From Moorella mulderi DSM 14980 (GTDB lineage: Bacteria; Bacillota; DSM-521; Neomoorellales; Neomoorellaceae), in assembly GCF_001594015.1 (NCBI RefSeq), contig NZ_LTBC01000001.1, positions 496,001-560,000 of the forward strand: 64,000 bases of DNA. Reading direction: 5' to 3'. Every line of letters begins with the position of its first letter. Positions within the stretch are counted from its first letter, which is position 1. Below, in pieces: positions 36,101 through 43,266 of the stretch. The position numbers and the translations under genes were made by a program. The notes under the pieces are model-generated. The model was not told where the DNA came from. It was given only the letters and a program-made list of their open reading frames with translations, and made no database searches.

Positions 36101-37567
36101 ATGGCAGGCAAGGTTATTATCGCCGGCATGGGGCCCGGTGACCCGGCCCAGGTGCCGCCGGCGGTCCTGGCGGCCCTGCCAGGAGTGGACAAGATCTACC
36201 TGCGGACGGCCCGGCACCCGGCAGTAGCGGCTTTAAAAGAGCGAGGATTACAGTGGGAGAGCTTTGATAGTTATTATGAGCAGGCAGGAGATTTTGAGGA
36301 GCTTTACCGGCGGATTGTTGCTACCTTACTCGGGGAGGCCAGGGATAAAGAGCTGGCCTACGTCGTACCGGGTCACCCCCTGGTAGCCGAAAGGAGTGTA
36401 ACCCTGCTCCTGGAAGCTGCCCCCGGAGCCGGGGTAGACACCCGGGTAATACCGGCCATGAGCTGCCTGGACGCCCTGTATGCCACCCTGCACCTTGACC
36501 CCACCCGGGGCTTAACTGTTACCGATGCCCTGACTTTTACGTTAGATGGGCTGGATCCCGGGCTGGGGCTGATACTCACCCAGGTTTACAACCAGAGGAT
36601 AGCGTCCGACACCAAGTTGACCCTTATGGGCCTTTACCCGGATGAATATCCGGTAACGGTGGTCCGGGGCGCCGGCCTGACCGGGGAAGAACGGGTGGCA
36701 ACGGTACCACTCTATGCCATCGACCGCCTGCCCTGGATCGATCATCTCACCAGCATTTACCTGCCCCCTTACCCGGAGGGCCGGGACCGGACACTGGCGG
36801 GACTCAAAGCTATTATGGCCAGGCTACGCGGCGAGGGAGGTTGCCCCTGGGACCGGGAACAGACTCACCAGTCTCTTAAACGTTACCTTATTGAAGAAGC
36901 CTATGAAGTCCTGGAAGCCATTGATACCGGCGATATGCATAAACTGTGTGAGGAGTTGGGAGACTTACTGCTACAGGTGGTTTTCCATGCCCGGCTGGCC
37001 GAGGAAAACGGCGACTTTACCCTGGCCGACTGCCTGGAAGCTATCTGTGCCAAGATGCGCCGCCGTCATCCCCATGTTTTTGGTACGGCTATTTTAAATA
37101 CAGCCGGGGAGGTGCTGGCCCGCTGGGATCAGATCAAGGCAGCCGAAAAGAAAAGTAATGGGGAGGGGGAACCTTCGGTATTAAGTGTGCCCCGGGGGCT
37201 GCCAGCCCTCATGAAGGCCCTGAAGGTCCAGGAGCAGGCAGCCCGGGTGGGTTTTGACTGGAGTGACGTGACCGGCGTTTGGGCCAAAGTAGAGGAAGAG
37301 CTGGAGGAATTAAAAGAAGCTGTGGCCGGGGAAGAGCGCCGGGAACAGGCCGCTGAAGTGGGAGATGTCCTTTTTGCCTTAGTGAACCTGGCCCGCTGGC
37401 TCGGGGTGGAGCCAGAAGCTGCTTTACAGGCTACCGTTGCCAAATTTATGCAGCGTTTTCAGTATATAGAGAGGAAGGCCCGGCAAAAAGGACTGGATAT
37501 GGGAAGGCTTTCTCTGGCGGAGATGGATGCTTTGTGGGAAGAAGCGAAAAAAATTCCAGGAAAATAA
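36101..37567 (+). CDS. yabN: YabN: tetrapyrrole-methylase domain fused to MazG nucleotide pyrophosphohydrolase
   Basis: 488 residues. The N-terminal SAM-dependent tetrapyrrole-methylase fold (about 1-220: VIIAGMGPGDPAQV, YVVPGHPLVAERS) is of unknown activity in this fusion. The C-terminal tandem MazG domains show GGCPWDREQTHQSLKRYLIE, EEAYEVLEAI and EELGDLLLQVVFHA for the metal site, then a second EELEELKEA and EVGDVLFALVNLARW. MazG hydrolyses NTPs/dNTPs to NMP and pyrophosphate. This fusion is the Bacillus YabN type and its place between spoVT and hup is conserved. Confidence 0.94.
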   Translation: MAGKVIIAGMGPGDPAQVPPAVLAALPGVDKIYLRTARHPAVAALKERGLQWESFDSYYEQAGDFEELYRRIVATLLGEARDKELAYVVPGHPLVAERSVTLLLEAAPGAGVDTRVIPAMSCLDALYATLHLDPTRGLTVTDALTFTLDGLDPGLGLILTQVYNQRIASDTKLTLMGLYPDEYPVTVVRGAGLTGEERVATVPLYAIDRLPWIDHLTSIYLPPYPEGRDRTLAGLKAIMARLRGEGGCPWDREQTHQSLKRYLIEEAYEVLEAIDTGDMHKLCEELGDLLLQVVFHARLAEENGDFTLADCLEAICAKMRRRHPHVFGTAILNTAGEVLARWDQIKAAEKKSNGEGEPSVLSVPRGLPALMKALKVQEQAARVGFDWSDVTGVWAKVEEELEELKEAVAGEERREQAAEVGDVLFALVNLARWLGVEPEAALQATVAKFMQRFQYIERKARQKGLDMGRLSLAEMDALWEEAKKIPGK

Positions 37568-37643
37568 GAGGTAATGCAGGAGATTGTTGAATTATAGCGA
37601 ATAAAAGTGAACAAGGGCAACTGATAGGCAGGAGGGATCATAA

Positions 37644-37919
37644 GTGAACAAAATGGATTTAGTGGCCAGCGTGGCTGAAAAAACCGACCTGACCAAAAAA
37701 GACGCCGAAAAGGTAGTCAGCGCCGTATTAGCCAGTATCGAAGAAGCCCTGGCCCAGGGCGATAAGGTGCAGCTTGTAGGCTTTGGTACCTTTGAGATCA
37801 AGGAAAGGGCCGCCCGGGTAGGGCGTAACCCCCGCACCGGTGAGGAAATCGAAATCGCAGCCACGCGGGTACCGGTTTTCAAAGCCGGCAAGGCTTTGAG
37901 GGAAGCTGTAGCCAAATAA
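37644..37919 (+). CDS. hup: HU-family DNA-binding protein
   Basis: 91 residues. Dimeric histone-like protein that bends and compacts DNA. Family signatures: [20 protein letters not shown] at the N-terminus, [28 protein letters not shown] (loop Gly-Phe and Arg-Asn-Pro arm) and [14 protein letters not shown] at the C-terminus. GTG 37644 follows AGGAGGGATC. A hairpin terminator separates it from rqcP, so both may be transcribed with partial read-through, as the promoterless spacing suggests. Confidence 0.97.
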   Translation: MNKMDLVASVAEKTDLTKKDAEKVVSAVLASIEEALAQGDKVQLVGFGTFEIKERAARVGRNPRTGEEIEIAATRVPVFKAGKALREAVAK

Positions 37920-37931
37920 GCAGGTAAAAGG

Positions 37932-37962
37932 GAAAATCAGGCAATACGCCTGATTTTCTGTT
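37932..37962 (+). terminator. Terminator between hup and rqcP
   Basis: GAAAATCAGGC (37932-37942) pairs perfectly with GCCTGATTTTC (37948-37958). The T-run is partly within the stem. Confidence 0.75.
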
Positions 37963-37974
37963 TGGAGGTACCTT

Positions 37975-38244
37975 ATGCGCCTGGATAAGTTTTTAAAGGT
38001 CTCCCGGTTAATCAAGAGGCGGACCCTGGCCAAGGAAGTATGTGATGGTGGCGGGGTAGAGGTCAACCGCCGGCCAGCCAAGGCCGGTACAGATGTAAAA
38101 CCCGGTGACATTTTAACCTTAAAGCTGGGCAACCGCTGGCAGACGGTAGAGATCCTGGCCACACCGGAAAGTATAGCTGCCGACCGGGCTAAAGAAACTT
38201 ACCGGGTCCTGGCTGAAGGCAAAACCAGGCCCGGCGAGCCTTAA
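37975..38244 (+). CDS. rqcP: S4-domain RNA-binding protein RqcP (YlmH/Hsp15 type)
   Basis: 89 residues, a single S4 domain: MRLDKFLKVSRLIKRRTLAK, EVCDGGGVEVNRRPAKAG, VKPGDILTLKLGNR. It corresponds to Bacillus YabO/RqcP, which binds the 50S subunit and, with RqcH, drives alanine tailing of stalled nascent chains. ATG 37975 follows TTGGAGGTACC. Position after hup and before yabP/yabQ/divIC is the conserved arrangement. Confidence 0.92.
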   Translation: MRLDKFLKVSRLIKRRTLAKEVCDGGGVEVNRRPAKAGTDVKPGDILTLKLGNRWQTVEILATPESIAADRAKETYRVLAEGKTRPGEP

Positions 38245-38355
38245 CCGGCCCCTGGCAACTATACCACCGGATGCATAGCCATGCAGGCTTCCTGCTTATA
38301 CTAAGGTAAAACTGAAACGTCAGTGCTGGGTAAAACCTTAAAGGCAGGGACAAAC

Positions 38356-39285
38356 ATGGCGTTAAGGCGTAAAGTGATAGCAAGTATGGTAGGGCTGTTG
38401 TTCTTAAGCCAGGTTTTAGCAGGTTGCCGGGCCCCGGCAAGGCGACCGGCAGTCCAGGAACCCACCCTCTCTCTTTATGTTAACCAGACCGGCGAGGTTA
38501 AAAGGCTAAAAATAGAAGAATACCTGCCCGCCGTAGTAGCAGCGGAAATGGAGCCAAGCTGGCCCCTTAACGCCCTGGCGGCCCAGGCAATACTCGCCCG
38601 GACCTTTACCATGAAAAAGATCCAGGAAGGCGGGGTCAAGGCCCACGGTACCGATGCCTCCACCAGCGTGGAAGAGTTCCAGGCCTACAACCCTGCCAGG
38701 GTCAACGATAATGTCCGCCGGGCGGTAGAAATGACCCGCGGCCAGGTTATCAAGTATAAAGGGAACTACATCAATGCCTGGTTTCATGCTTCCGGCGGCC
38801 CCCGGACGGCTGCTTCAGCAGTGGAGGGATTAAATTTCCGGCGGGAACCGGCACCTTACATCCAGAGTGTTCCCGACCCTGGAATGGCCATAACCACGCC
38901 GGAGAATAAAAGCTGGACGGCCACCTTCAATACCGCCGAGGTGGCTGCGGCAGTAAGAAAAGTTACCGGCCAGGACCCGGGAACTATTACGGCGGTAAGT
39001 ATTGCCGCCAAAGGCCCTTCAGGCCGGGCTACCCAGTTAAAGGTCGGGAAGTTAACTGTCGATGCCTCGGCCCTGCGCCTCGCCCTGGGCAGTGACCGCC
39101 TGCGTTCAACCCTGCTCACAGGTATAACCACCGGTAACGGCCGGGTGACCTTTAAGGGCGAGGGTTACGGCCACGGCGTCGGTATGAGTCAATGGGGGGC
39201 CAAAGCCCTGGCTGAACAGGGCAAATCACCCCAGGAGATTATTAAATACTTCTTTAAGGATGTGGAGCTGGTCAAGGCCTGGTAG
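38356..39285 (+). CDS. SpoIID/LytB-domain lipoprotein
   Basis: 309 residues. Lipoprotein signal (MALRRK...SQVLAGC, lipid Cys about 24), then a SpoIID domain: RLKIEEYLPAVVAAEMEPSW with the catalytic Glu region, ALAAQAILARTFTM, AWFHASGGPRTA, and the C-terminal GEGYGHGVGMSQWGAKALAE. SpoIID-type proteins are lytic transglycosylases or amidase enhancers that act on denuded peptidoglycan. It is not necessarily the engulfment SpoIID, which usually sits near spoIIQ/spoIIID. ATG 38356 is preferred over GTG 38323 because AGGCAGGGA lies 6 bases in front and it begins the signal peptide. Its terminator overlaps its own 3' end. Confidence 0.87.
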   Translation: MALRRKVIASMVGLLFLSQVLAGCRAPARRPAVQEPTLSLYVNQTGEVKRLKIEEYLPAVVAAEMEPSWPLNALAAQAILARTFTMKKIQEGGVKAHGTDASTSVEEFQAYNPARVNDNVRRAVEMTRGQVIKYKGNYINAWFHASGGPRTAASAVEGLNFRREPAPYIQSVPDPGMAITTPENKSWTATFNTAEVAAAVRKVTGQDPGTITAVSIAAKGPSGRATQLKVGKLTVDASALRLALGSDRLRSTLLTGITTGNGRVTFKGEGYGHGVGMSQWGAKALAEQGKSPQEIIKYFFKDVELVKAW

Positions 39286-39301
39286 CCGGCCAGCTCTTTT
39301 T
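39265..39301 (+). terminator. Terminator overlapping the end of the SpoIID-like gene
   Basis: GAGCTGG (39265-39271), inside the coding sequence, pairs with CCAGCTC (39290-39296), followed by a T-rich tract. Confidence 0.7.
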
Positions 39302-39313
39302 ATTACTTTTTTA

Positions 39314-39345
39314 CCCCTCTCCTTCATAAAAATAAAGGAGAGGGG
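39314..39345 (+). repeat. Hairpin holding the yabP ribosome-binding site
   Basis: CCCCTCTCCTT (39314-39324) pairs perfectly over 11 bp with AAGGAGAGGGG (39335-39345). The 3' arm is the Shine-Dalgarno sequence of yabP, whose ATG is 11 bases later, so the fold would block initiation. Confidence 0.7.
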
Positions 39346-39355
39346 GGATGGCGTA

Positions 39356-39622
39356 ATGGCTGACGGGCAGCACCAGCTCACCATTATCAACCGGGAAAAA
39401 CTCGTTATCAGCGGTGTCCTCCAGGTCCTTAATTACGATGAAGAAGAAATACTGCTGGAAACAACCATGGGGCTACTGGCTCTAAGGGGAAAAGATTTTA
39501 ATATCAGCAATTTGAGCTTGGAGACAGGTAATCTCGAGGCCAGTGGTACGGTAAATAATCTTAGCTACAGCGAGGGAAAGGGCGCCAGGGGTAAGGGCTT
39601 GCTCCAGCGCCTGCTTAAATGA
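39356..39622 (+). CDS. yabP: Sporulation protein YabP
   Basis: 88 residues, YabP family: LTIINREKLVISGVLQVLNY, EEEILLETTMGLLALRGKDFNI and LSLETGNLEASGTVNNLSY. In Bacillus yabP and yabQ are sigma-E genes needed for cortex formation. The frame is open further left, but ATG 39356 follows AAGGAGAGGGGGG and gives the normal length. The ribosome site lies in a hairpin. It overlaps yabQ by 4 bases (ATGA), so the two are translationally coupled. Confidence 0.93.
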   Translation: MADGQHQLTIINREKLVISGVLQVLNYDEEEILLETTMGLLALRGKDFNISNLSLETGNLEASGTVNNLSYSEGKGARGKGLLQRLLK

Positions 39623-40092
39623 TCCCTGTACTGGAACAGTGGCAGATATTTCTGGCCCTGTGCGGGGCAGGGCTTTTGCTGGCCTTCGGCTTTGATTGCT
39701 ACCGCGTCGGCCGCTATTTTTGGCGGCCGAAACGGTTGCGCACCCATATGGGTGATGCCCTGTTCTGGTTAATCTTTACTGCTTTAACCTTTACTTTGCT
39801 GATGTTCATTAACTGGGGTGAGGTACGGGCTTATGTTTTCCTGGCCCTGGGTCTGGGGACCATCCTGTATGCCGGTTTCTTAAGCCGGGGCATGCGCCGC
39901 CGGTTATACACCGGCGGGCGTTTGCTGGCCAGGATGATGGCCGTTGGCCGCCGCTTTTTAAGGCAGACAGTTCTGGTTGTCATTATTCCAGGGAGCATGG
40001 TTTTTAGTTGTTTAACGTTCCCTTTTGCAGCTTTAAGACTTTTCCTGCGGCGCCACCACCCCGGCGGTCCTCCCGGCGGGGTGAAAGGTTAA
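39619..40092 (+). CDS. yabQ: Spore cortex biosynthesis protein YabQ
   Basis: 157 residues, membrane protein with about four spans: WQIFLALCGAGLLLAFGFDCYR, GDALFWLIFTALTFTLLMFI, RAYVFLALGLGTILYAGFLS and a C-terminal one around TVLVVIIPGSMVFSCLTF. The conserved YabQ block FDCYRVGRYFW is present. It is required for cortex assembly in Bacillus, localising to the forespore membrane. It begins in the ATGA overlap with yabP. A His/Pro/Gly tail ends the protein. Confidence 0.92.
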   Translation: MIPVLEQWQIFLALCGAGLLLAFGFDCYRVGRYFWRPKRLRTHMGDALFWLIFTALTFTLLMFINWGEVRAYVFLALGLGTILYAGFLSRGMRRRLYTGGRLLARMMAVGRRFLRQTVLVVIIPGSMVFSCLTFPFAALRLFLRRHHPGGPPGGVKG

Positions 40093-40155
40093 TTATTTTT
40101 CTCCCACCAGGAGGATTTTTTTCAGGAAGGGCGAATTATAAATTTTGTCCAATAG

Positions 40156-40187
40156 TTGTCCACAATATGTGCATAAATTGTGGACAA
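40156..40187. repeat. 11-bp inverted repeat of DnaA-box-like nonamers
   Basis: TTGTCCACAAT (40156-40166) and ATTGTGGACAA (40177-40187) with a 10-base spacer. Each arm contains TTGTCCACA, one base from the DnaA box TTATCCACA; another TTTTGTCCA lies at 40144. It sits just upstream of the small HTH gene. Confidence 0.65.
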
Positions 40188-40203
40188 ACATGGGGAAGAT
40201 GGC

Positions 40204-40428
40204 GTGCAGATTGAAATTCGTGGCGCAGAAAAGCTGAGCTTCCGGGAACGCCAGGTGGTGGCCCTGAAAGAGATGGGCCTCAGCAATGAAGAAGTAGCAC
40301 GCCGCCTGAACTTGAGTGCCAGCAGCGTGGCTACCCTTTACCACCGGGCCCGGACCAAGGGTTACCAGGTGGTAATTGTCCTGCCCGGCGACTCCTTAAG
40401 CATATTTGCAGGTGAAGAAGATGGGTAA
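40204..40428 (+). CDS. Small sigma-70-region-4/LuxR-like helix-turn-helix protein
   Basis: 74 residues. The core KLSFRERQVVALKEMGLSNEEVARRLNLSASSVATLYHRAR is a sigma region-4 or LuxR-type helix-turn-helix with a recognition helix; the rest is a short tail. No sensor or dimerisation domain. GTG 40204 follows GGGGAAGATG; an upstream GTG at 40180 would place the start inside the inverted repeat, which is more likely its operator. Overlaps divIC by 8 bases. Target genes unknown; a similar gene sits between yabQ and divIC in some Clostridia. Confidence 0.75.
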   Translation: MQIEIRGAEKLSFRERQVVALKEMGLSNEEVARRLNLSASSVATLYHRARTKGYQVVIVLPGDSLSIFAGEEDG

Positions 40429-40765
40429 GGTAGTGCCATTTCCCAAAAGACGCTGGAACTGGCCGGGTATAGTAGTTAGTGTCCTGGCAATCTACCTTTT
40501 ATACTCCTTTGCCCATGTAGGCCTGGCCCTGTACCAGACCAACCTCCAGATTAAGGCCTGCCAGGAGCAGAAGGCGGCTTTGCTGGCCGAAGGCAACCGC
40601 CTCCGGGAGCAGATTAAAGAGCTCAATAACGATAGTTACATTGAGCGGATGGCCCGGGAAGAACTGGGTCTGGTAAAACCCGGGGAAACAGTAATTATAC
40701 CGGCGGTACCGGGCCAGGTAAGGCCCTATATTCCTCCTCAGCCGGGCCATGAATTTCGTGATTAA
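40421..40765 (+). CDS. divIC: Septum formation initiator DivIC/FtsB
   Basis: 114 residues, bitopic membrane protein: basic N-terminus (FPKRRWNW), one transmembrane segment (PGIVVSVLAIYLLYSFAHVG, about 13-32), then an extracytoplasmic coiled coil (QIKACQEQKAALLAEGNRLR) and ERMAREELGLVKPGETVIIP, the typical DivIC/FtsB ending. Partner of FtsL and DivIB in the divisome. ATG 40421 follows AGGTGAAGAAG. Conserved position after yabQ. Confidence 0.92.
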   Translation: MGKVVPFPKRRWNWPGIVVSVLAIYLLYSFAHVGLALYQTNLQIKACQEQKAALLAEGNRLREQIKELNNDSYIERMAREELGLVKPGETVIIPAVPGQVRPYIPPQPGHEFRD

Positions 40766-40780
40766 AATTCCTCCAGGTTA

Positions 40781-40810
40781 TTGACAAATTTCTTAACTCT
40801 TGCATATAAT
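40781..40810 (+). promoter_or_regulatory. Consensus sigma-A promoter of the S1-domain gene
   Basis: Perfect TTGACA (40781-40786), 18-base spacer, perfect TATAAT (40805-40810), about 40 bases before the start. Confidence 0.88.
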
Positions 40811-40850
40811 GGGAGTAGCTTTAAACGAAAACAGGAGGAATAACATTCGT

Positions 40851-41249
40851 ATGTCCATTGCCGTAGGCACCGTAGTGGAAGGAGTGGTCAGCGGGATCAC
40901 CAAGTTCGGTGCCTTTGTAGAATTGCCCGGCGGCCTGACGGGGCTGGTCCATATTTCCGAGGTAGCCGACACCTACGTAAAAGATGTCAAGGATTTTATT
41001 AAAGAAAAGGACCGGGTAAAGGTTAAGGTCATCAATATTGACGAAAAGGGCAAAATCGGCCTTTCCATAAAGAGGGCCGATCCCAATTATGACGAAAACC
41101 GGCGCAGCCACCGCCACAACCGGGCTGCTGCGGCATCTTCCTTTGAGGACAAATTGGCCCGTTTCCTGAAGGAAAGCGACGAGCGTTTACAGGATCTCAA
41201 ACGGCACACAGAGGCCAAGCGTGGCGGCCGGGGGGCACGCGGTTTTTAG
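40851..41249 (+). CDS. yabR: S1-domain RNA-binding protein (YabR)
   Basis: 132 residues. An S1 OB-fold domain (about 5-75): GTVVEGVVSGITKFGAFVEL, GLTGLVHISEVADTYVKDV, VKVKVINIDEKGKIGLSIKR. A basic, disordered linker (RRSHRHNRAAAA), a helical segment and an Arg/Gly tail (GGRGARGF) follow. Corresponds to Bacillus YabR, next to divIC. ATG 40851 lies 12 bases after AGGAGG, a little long; no better start is in frame. Driven by its own perfect-consensus promoter and followed by a terminator. Confidence 0.93.
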   Translation: MSIAVGTVVEGVVSGITKFGAFVELPGGLTGLVHISEVADTYVKDVKDFIKEKDRVKVKVINIDEKGKIGLSIKRADPNYDENRRSHRHNRAAAASSFEDKLARFLKESDERLQDLKRHTEAKRGGRGARGF

Positions 41250-41287
41250 GACTTTATTTTTTTAAAATTATATAAGTCAATTCATCC

Positions 41288-41311
41288 GGGCACCCTACAG
41301 GTGCCCTTTAT
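41288..41311 (+). terminator. Terminator of yabR
   Basis: GGGCACC (41288-41294) pairs with GGTGCCC (41300-41306), followed by TTTATT. The T-tract is short. Confidence 0.7.
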
Positions 41312-41328
41312 TGCGCAGGTGAGCCGGA

Positions 41329-42219
41329 ATGACATGCTATGCAGCCCTGGATATTGGTTCTAACTCCGTCCGCCTCCTGGTTGGCGAGGTGCAAGGTGCC
41401 TCCGTACAGCCCCTCCGGGCCGCACTCCGCAGCACCAGGCTGCTGGCCGGGGCGGCGGATGGGTGGTTACAAAGGGCAGCCGTAGAGCGGACAGTGGCCG
41501 CCGTCGCCGAGCTGGCCGCCTTGGCCCGGGATTACCAGCCCCAGGACCTGGTTTGTGTTGCTACCAGTGCTGCCCGGGAGGCCCGTAACCCGGAACTTTT
41601 GCAGGCCGGGGTGGCAGGGGAGGCCGGGTTGGATTTAATTATTATCGATGGGCATACGGAAGCCCGCCTAGCCTACCAGGGCGCCCTGGCAGGCCTTAAG
41701 GAGCCGGCTTTCAATCCCCTGGTAATCGATATCGGTGGCGGCAGTACGGAACTCAGCTGGCAGGAGGAAGCCGGACTGCAACTGGTAAGCGTTAAGGTTG
41801 GTGCCGTGCGGGCTACTGAAACGGCCATGCCAAGGGTGGCTATGGAGACGGTGCTTGCTCCCGTTCTCGCCCGGGCGCGAAAAGCACGGCCGGGACAAAT
41901 TATTGGTACCGGCGGGACCATAACCACCGTTGCAGCCTTGGAACTGGGCCTGGAGCGCTACCAACCGGAACTGGTTCATGGTATGGTCTTAACTGCTGAA
42001 CAAGTTAAAAGCTGGCGCCGGGTTCTAACGGCCATGACCCTGGTTGAGAGGCGGCAGCTTCCCGGCCTCCAGCCGGAGCGGGCAGATATAATTGTCGCCG
42101 GCGTCACCATCCTGGAAATAATCCTCGCCGGACTGGCCGCAGGCAAGCTGGTGGTTAGCGAGACTGACCTCCTCTGGGGTTTACTGCTGGCCCGGGCTAG
42201 AGGGGAGAAACTGGCATGA
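41329..42219 (+). CDS. ppx: Ppx/GppA-family exopolyphosphatase
   Basis: 296 residues, actin-like ATPase fold. ALDIGSNSVRLLVGEV (phosphate 1 loop), VATSAAREARN, and LVIDIGGGSTELSW (second loop) identify the family; GQIIGTGGTITTVAAL follows. It lacks the C-terminal HD extension of E. coli Ppx. Family members cut terminal phosphates from polyphosphate or hydrolyse pppGpp; this short form cannot be assigned to one. It overlaps ubiX by 4 bases. Confidence 0.9.
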   Translation: MTCYAALDIGSNSVRLLVGEVQGASVQPLRAALRSTRLLAGAADGWLQRAAVERTVAAVAELAALARDYQPQDLVCVATSAAREARNPELLQAGVAGEAGLDLIIIDGHTEARLAYQGALAGLKEPAFNPLVIDIGGGSTELSWQEEAGLQLVSVKVGAVRATETAMPRVAMETVLAPVLARARKARPGQIIGTGGTITTVAALELGLERYQPELVHGMVLTAEQVKSWRRVLTAMTLVERRQLPGLQPERADIIVAGVTILEIILAGLAAGKLVVSETDLLWGLLLARARGEKLA

Positions 42220-42785
42220 GACTGGTAGTAGCAGTTACGGGAGCAACGGGGGCAGTATATGCCGTCAGGCTCCTGGAGGCCTTAAAAGAGGCAGGGGTTG
42301 AGGTACATTTAATTTTAAGCCACTGGGCCGGGGAAACCCTGCGCCTGGAGACGGGGATGGGAGTTGAAGCTGTCCAGTCCCTCGCCGCCTGTTGTTACCA
42401 GGAAAACGACCTGGCGGCCGCTGTGGCCAGCGGTTCATTCCAGCACCAGGGGATGGTGATCATCCCTTGCAGTATGAAAACCCTGGCCGGTATTGCCCAT
42501 GGCTACGCAGCCAACCTCATTATGCGGGTGGCTGATGTCACCCTGAAGGAAGGGCGCCGGCTCATCCTGGTCCCCCGGGAGACCCCGTTAAACGCCATTC
42601 ACCTGGAAAATATGTTGTCCCTGGCCCGCCTGGGGGTAGTCATTATGCCACCCATGCCCGCCTTTTACTACCGCCCCAGGACCGTTGACGAAGTGGTCAA
42701 CCACTTGGTAGGTAGAATCCTCGATCAACTGGGACTGCCTCACGACCTGGTACCGCGCTGGGGAGGAGCCACTAATGAGGAATAG
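42216..42785 (+). CDS. ubiX: UbiX-family flavin prenyltransferase
   Basis: 189 residues. Makes prenylated FMN, the cofactor of UbiD decarboxylases, from FMN and dimethylallyl phosphate. Motifs: VVAVTGATGAVYAVRLLEAL, IIPCSMKTLAGIAHGYAANL, RRLILVPRETPLNAIHLENML and MPPMPAFYYRP. Start overlaps the ppx stop (ATGA). No ubiD gene follows in this window; instead, an LpdD-like protein lies 80 bases on, and the decarboxylase is presumably elsewhere. Confidence 0.95.
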   Translation: MRLVVAVTGATGAVYAVRLLEALKEAGVEVHLILSHWAGETLRLETGMGVEAVQSLAACCYQENDLAAAVASGSFQHQGMVIIPCSMKTLAGIAHGYAANLIMRVADVTLKEGRRLILVPRETPLNAIHLENMLSLARLGVVIMPPMPAFYYRPRTVDEVVNHLVGRILDQLGLPHDLVPRWGGATNEE

Positions 42786-42864
42786 TTGCTGGCTTAAGCC
42801 TGCGGCAGTTACGCGAGGACCGGGGAGCATGGCCAAAACCAGTAAATTTTGGAGGTAGAGGGAA

Positions 42865-43266
42865 TTGCGGCCGTTAACTTATATGGCCGGCAGGGGCCGC
42901 TATCGTATTTTTTGCCGGGTTTTCGCCACCAGGGAGGGCTATATTGCCCACCTCATGGGCGGTACCAGGCCCCATGTAGGTGCCGTGGCCCTGGGTTTAC
43001 CACGGCCAAGCTTAAAAGGTAACTACTTGAGTGCCACCACTTCGGTATTAACTCTTCTGGGCCATAAGGATGATGAACTGGCCCGGCCAGCGGCAGCCAC
43101 CCTGGCGGCCAGTTTGAACTCACCGGTGGTGGTAGTTGCCGGGGTGCACATAGATGGAGCTTCTCCTGAAGAGCTGGCCAGCCTTAAGGCTAATACCCGC
43201 CGGGCGGTGGTGGGTATCATCAAGGTCTTGCACCGGGAACCTCAAAACCCAGGCTCCTCAAAGTAG
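42865..43266 (+). CDS. LpdD-like prenylated-flavin chaperone family protein
   Basis: 133 residues. IAHLMGGTRPHVGAVALGLPRPS, LLGHKDDELARPAAATLAAS and VVVVAGVHIDGASPEEL match the small family that includes LpdD, a helper subunit of gallate/hydroxybenzoate decarboxylases proposed to handle prenylated FMN. Its position after ubiX supports this. TTG 42865 lies 9 bases after GGAGG. Its last 47 bases overlap the convergent L,D-transpeptidase gene. Assignment is from motif memory and context, not a search. Confidence 0.7.
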   Translation: MRPLTYMAGRGRYRIFCRVFATREGYIAHLMGGTRPHVGAVALGLPRPSLKGNYLSATTSVLTLLGHKDDELARPAAATLAASLNSPVVVVAGVHIDGASPEELASLKANTRRAVVGIIKVLHREPQNPGSSK

